DNA from: Nitrosomonadales bacterium
GTDB lineage: Bacteria; Pseudomonadota; Gammaproteobacteria; Burkholderiales; Gallionellaceae
Reading direction: 5' to 3'
Assembly: GCA_016183575.1 (NCBI GenBank)
Contig: JACPEI010000038.1
Coordinates: 1-43,277 of the forward strand
Length of the DNA: 43,277 nt
Of the stretch, positions 41,605 through 43,277 are shown piece after piece. A program made the position numbers and the translations under genes. Positions within the stretch are counted from its first letter, which is position 1; each line of letters opens with the position of its first letter. The notes under the pieces are model-generated. The model did no database searches. It saw only the letters and a list, made by a program, of their open reading frames with translations, and was not told the DNA's origin.

Positions 41605-42309
41605 TTACTGGGCGGAGGGTTGTTTGGCTTGTTTTGCGGGCATTACGGTGGCATGAGTCAGCCTGACGCTTAGCGCTTCAGTCTTGTTCTCGACGTTATC
41701 GCTGCCATGATCGAAGCGCCATGCCCAGGCAGCGGCGTGATTGGTTTTGAATGTTGTGTCAGTCCAGTATTTCCCGGGCAGGGATTCCGGGAAAAAATCC
41801 TTGGGAAGGGTGGGGCCGGGGTAGAAAACGGCAGGATTCAATATGGTCCTCAGTTCATAACGGCTGGGCAGATACCAGTCAGCGTAGCCGCAAAGTTTTT
41901 CCGCATTGACCGCTTTGACATAGGACTCGGTGTCGCAATTGCTGCCGGCGCATGCTCCGCCATTGGTCTTGCCTGGGGAGCCGCCGTTGCTTTCCGGATT
42001 CGAGTCGTACCAAGTATAGGTATTGTTGATATTGTGCAAGCCGGGTTCGGTCTTTTTCACTTCCCAGACCATGCCCGACTGGTTGTCCAGCACGCATGTC
42101 CATGGTTGCTTGGCATAGTCCTTGCCGTCATTCACGCTGCCATCCTGGTTGAGGCGCGTCATGTCAAATACAGGAGGTTTGAGGGAGGCTGGGGTGTCGC
42201 AGCCTGCGATTGCCAAAGGGCACAACAGTACCAGCGCCATGCGGCGGCAGGAAAATATGGAATTCTTTGACGTCATGTTTTCGTTGGTCGGTTTTTTCAT
42301 TTTGAGCAC
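41605..42309 (-). CDS. DUF1566 (Lcl C-terminal type) lipoprotein
   Basis: An exported lipoprotein: hydrophobic MALVLLCPLAIAGC ends in a lipobox (AIAGC), so the mature chain should start at that cysteine. The Lcl/DUF1566 domain is recognised by NQSGMVWEVK, YVKAVNAEKLCGYADWYLPSRYEL, and a C-terminal YWTDTTFKTN ... AWAWRFDHG ... LSVRLTHA. Two cysteines (CAGSNC) likely form a disulphide. Several starts are possible (42309, 42300, 42273); a shorter start at 42273 would give the most typical lipoprotein signal. Function unknown; such domains occur in surface adhesins. Confidence 0.8.
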   Translation of the reverse strand: MLKMKKPTNENMTSKNSIFSCRRMALVLLCPLAIAGCDTPASLKPPVFDMTRLNQDGSVNDGKDYAKQPWTCVLDNQSGMVWEVKKTEPGLHNINNTYTWYDSNPESNGGSPGKTNGGACAGSNCDTESYVKAVNAEKLCGYADWYLPSRYELRTILNPAVFYPGPTLPKDFFPESLPGKYWTDTTFKTNHAAAWAWRFDHGSDNVENKTEALSVRLTHATVMPAKQAKQPSAQ

Positions 42310-42456
42310 CCGGAAATTAAGCGTGGGATACCTGTTCGGTAAAGGGCGGGCATTATCGTGGAATTGCGCGGGTTGTTCAAGGCAACCGACTGTTCGCGCA
42401 TTTGCAGATTTGCCATCGTCACCACATCGACATAGCCCGCTGAATTTTCCTCATGT

Positions 42457-42876
42457 TTATCCCCTGGTGTTGGACTGCGCATCAAACCGGCTGAGATCGA
42501 CGACCGGCGCGGGCTGCCAGCCTTGCCTGCGGTGTTCCGCGACCACGTTGGTGAAGATGCCGCCGCGCACGTAGAACTTCGCGGTCAGGCGCATGAAGCG
42601 CGGCTGCGTGGCGGCTACCAGGTCGTCGAGGATGCGGTTGGTGACATCCTCATGAAAATGCCCTTCGTTGCGGAACGACCAGATATACAGCTTGAGGCTC
42701 TTCAGCTCGACGCATTGTTTGTCGGCGATGTAGTCGAGGATCAGCGTCGCGAAATCCGGCTGGCCGGTCTTGGGGCACAGGCAGGTGAACTCGGGGATTT
42801 CCATATGGATATGGTAGTCGCGCCGCGGGTTCGGGTTGGGGAAGGTTTCCAGGATTTTCGAGGGTTGTGTCGTCAT
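42457..42876 (-). CDS. queF: NADPH-dependent preQ0 reductase
   Basis: Reduces 7-cyano-7-deazaguanine (preQ0) to preQ1 in queuosine synthesis for tRNA wobble modification. The 139-residue product is the short unimodular type. The nucleophilic cysteine C34 lies in [14 protein letters not shown], with the general acid D41. The QueF motif [20 protein letters not shown] follows. Divergent from smc, whose start is 62 bp away. No preQ1 riboswitch is apparent in the short leader. Confidence 0.95.
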   Translation of the reverse strand: MTTQPSKILETFPNPNPRRDYHIHMEIPEFTCLCPKTGQPDFATLILDYIADKQCVELKSLKLYIWSFRNEGHFHEDVTNRILDDLVAATQPRFMRLTAKFYVRGGIFTNVVAEHRRQGWQPAPVVDLSRFDAQSNTRG

Positions 42877-42938
42877 TTTGTGCCGGGTTCCGCTTCGGTT
42901 AGAATAGGCGCAATTATAACGTCAAGACTGTTTCCAAA

Positions 42939-43277
42939 TTGCGCCTCTCCCAAATCAAGCTGGCCGGCTTCAAATCCTTCGTCGACCCCACGCATATTGC
43001 GCTGCCGGGCCAGATCGTGGGCGTGGTCGGGCCGAACGGCTGCGGCAAGTCGAATGTGATCGACGCGCTGCGCTGGGTGCTGGGCGAATCGAAGGCCTCT
43101 GCGTTGCGCGGCGAGACCATGCAGGACGTGATCTTCAACGGCTCGAGCAAGCGCAAGCCGGTGTCGCGCGCCAGCGTGGAACTGATCTTCGACAATTCGC
43201 TGGGCAAGGCCGCCGGGCAGTGGTCGAGCTACGCGGAGATTTCCATCAAGCGCGTATTGCAGCGCGACGGCGATTCC
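42939..43277 (+). CDS. smc: Chromosome partition protein SMC (5' part)
   Basis: The first 113 codons of SMC, running off the right edge. It starts with TTG (42939) as [18 protein letters not shown]; an in-frame stop at 42900-42902 and the absence of ATG or GTG in between make TTG the likely start. The Walker A is GPNGCGKSN within [20 protein letters not shown], followed by [21 protein letters not shown], the typical SMC head. It organises and segregates the chromosome with ScpA/ScpB. No convincing Shine-Dalgarno is seen, so translation may be weak or leaderless. Confidence 0.93.
   Translation, partial: MRLSQIKLAGFKSFVDPTHIALPGQIVGVVGPNGCGKSNVIDALRWVLGESKASALRGETMQDVIFNGSSKRKPVSRASVELIFDNSLGKAAGQWSSYAEISIKRVLQRDGDS

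Noticed and set aside
42297-42485. 62-codon minus-strand ORF between queF and the DUF1566 gene
   Set aside because: Overlaps the queF 3' end, no family resemblance and no ribosome site.

Overview
The window is GC-rich chromosomal DNA carrying bacterial housekeeping genes. Gene content and protein flavour fit a betaproteobacterium, possibly of the Nitrosomonadales/Gallionellaceae type: LplT beside alanine racemase, a single-chain PurL, a type IVa minor-pilin operon with PilY1, a small class I cytochrome c, cytochrome b561 and unimodular QueF beside smc. This placement is inferred from memory of families; no database search was run. No CRISPR array, rRNA gene or prophage is visible.

Layout. 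1-2285: lplT (partial, minus strand) divergent from alr. 2356-8883: a methylthioadenosine (MTA) salvage block of mtnP, apt, an AT-rich inserted P-loop ATPase gene, mtnA and a class II aldolase/short-chain dehydrogenase fusion. Read together, the native genes suggest a DHAP-shunt type of MTA salvage: MTA to adenine (recovered by APT) plus methylthioribose-1-phosphate, then methylthioribulose-1-phosphate, then DHAP plus methylthioacetaldehyde. 8940-12647: a one-polypeptide MmeI-like restriction-modification enzyme and a higBA toxin-antitoxin pair, followed by tRNA-Arg(CCT). 13037-19076: an MFS transporter and a minus-strand operon of CHASE2/adenylate cyclase, SH3-domain protein, M48 protease and DUF3617 protein. 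19157-21082: uup-like ABC-F ATPase. 21230-28823: pilE-like pilin, fimT, pilV, pilW, pilX and a pilY1 enlarged by FCCH-like repeats. 28966-32408: a P-type ATPase remnant, cytochrome b561, a GIDE/EF-hand protein with LemA, and a spermidine-synthase-like methyltransferase. 32516-33285: a RAYT transposase bracketed by its REP elements. 33290-39662: nnrD, purL and a FabMG-like enoyl-ACP reductase. 39896-43277: a broken alpha/beta hydrolase, mtfA, cytochrome c, a DUF1566 lipoprotein, queF and the start of smc.

The most striking feature is a dense population of palindromic repeats from about a dozen sequence families. Many begin with the tetranucleotide GTAG typical of RAYT-mobilised REP elements. 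Most are intergenic, but members of the same or similar families also lie in frame inside three protein genes: mtnP (one element plus a 27-bp tandem duplication), purL (two) and the restriction-modification gene (three). They sit in segments between conserved motifs, so the enzymes carry extra peptides that read as translated repeat DNA. Two further elements supply the stop codon of the gene they abut. A RAYT gene in the same window, with REP arms showing compensatory base changes, is a plausible source of mobility for the GTAG families.
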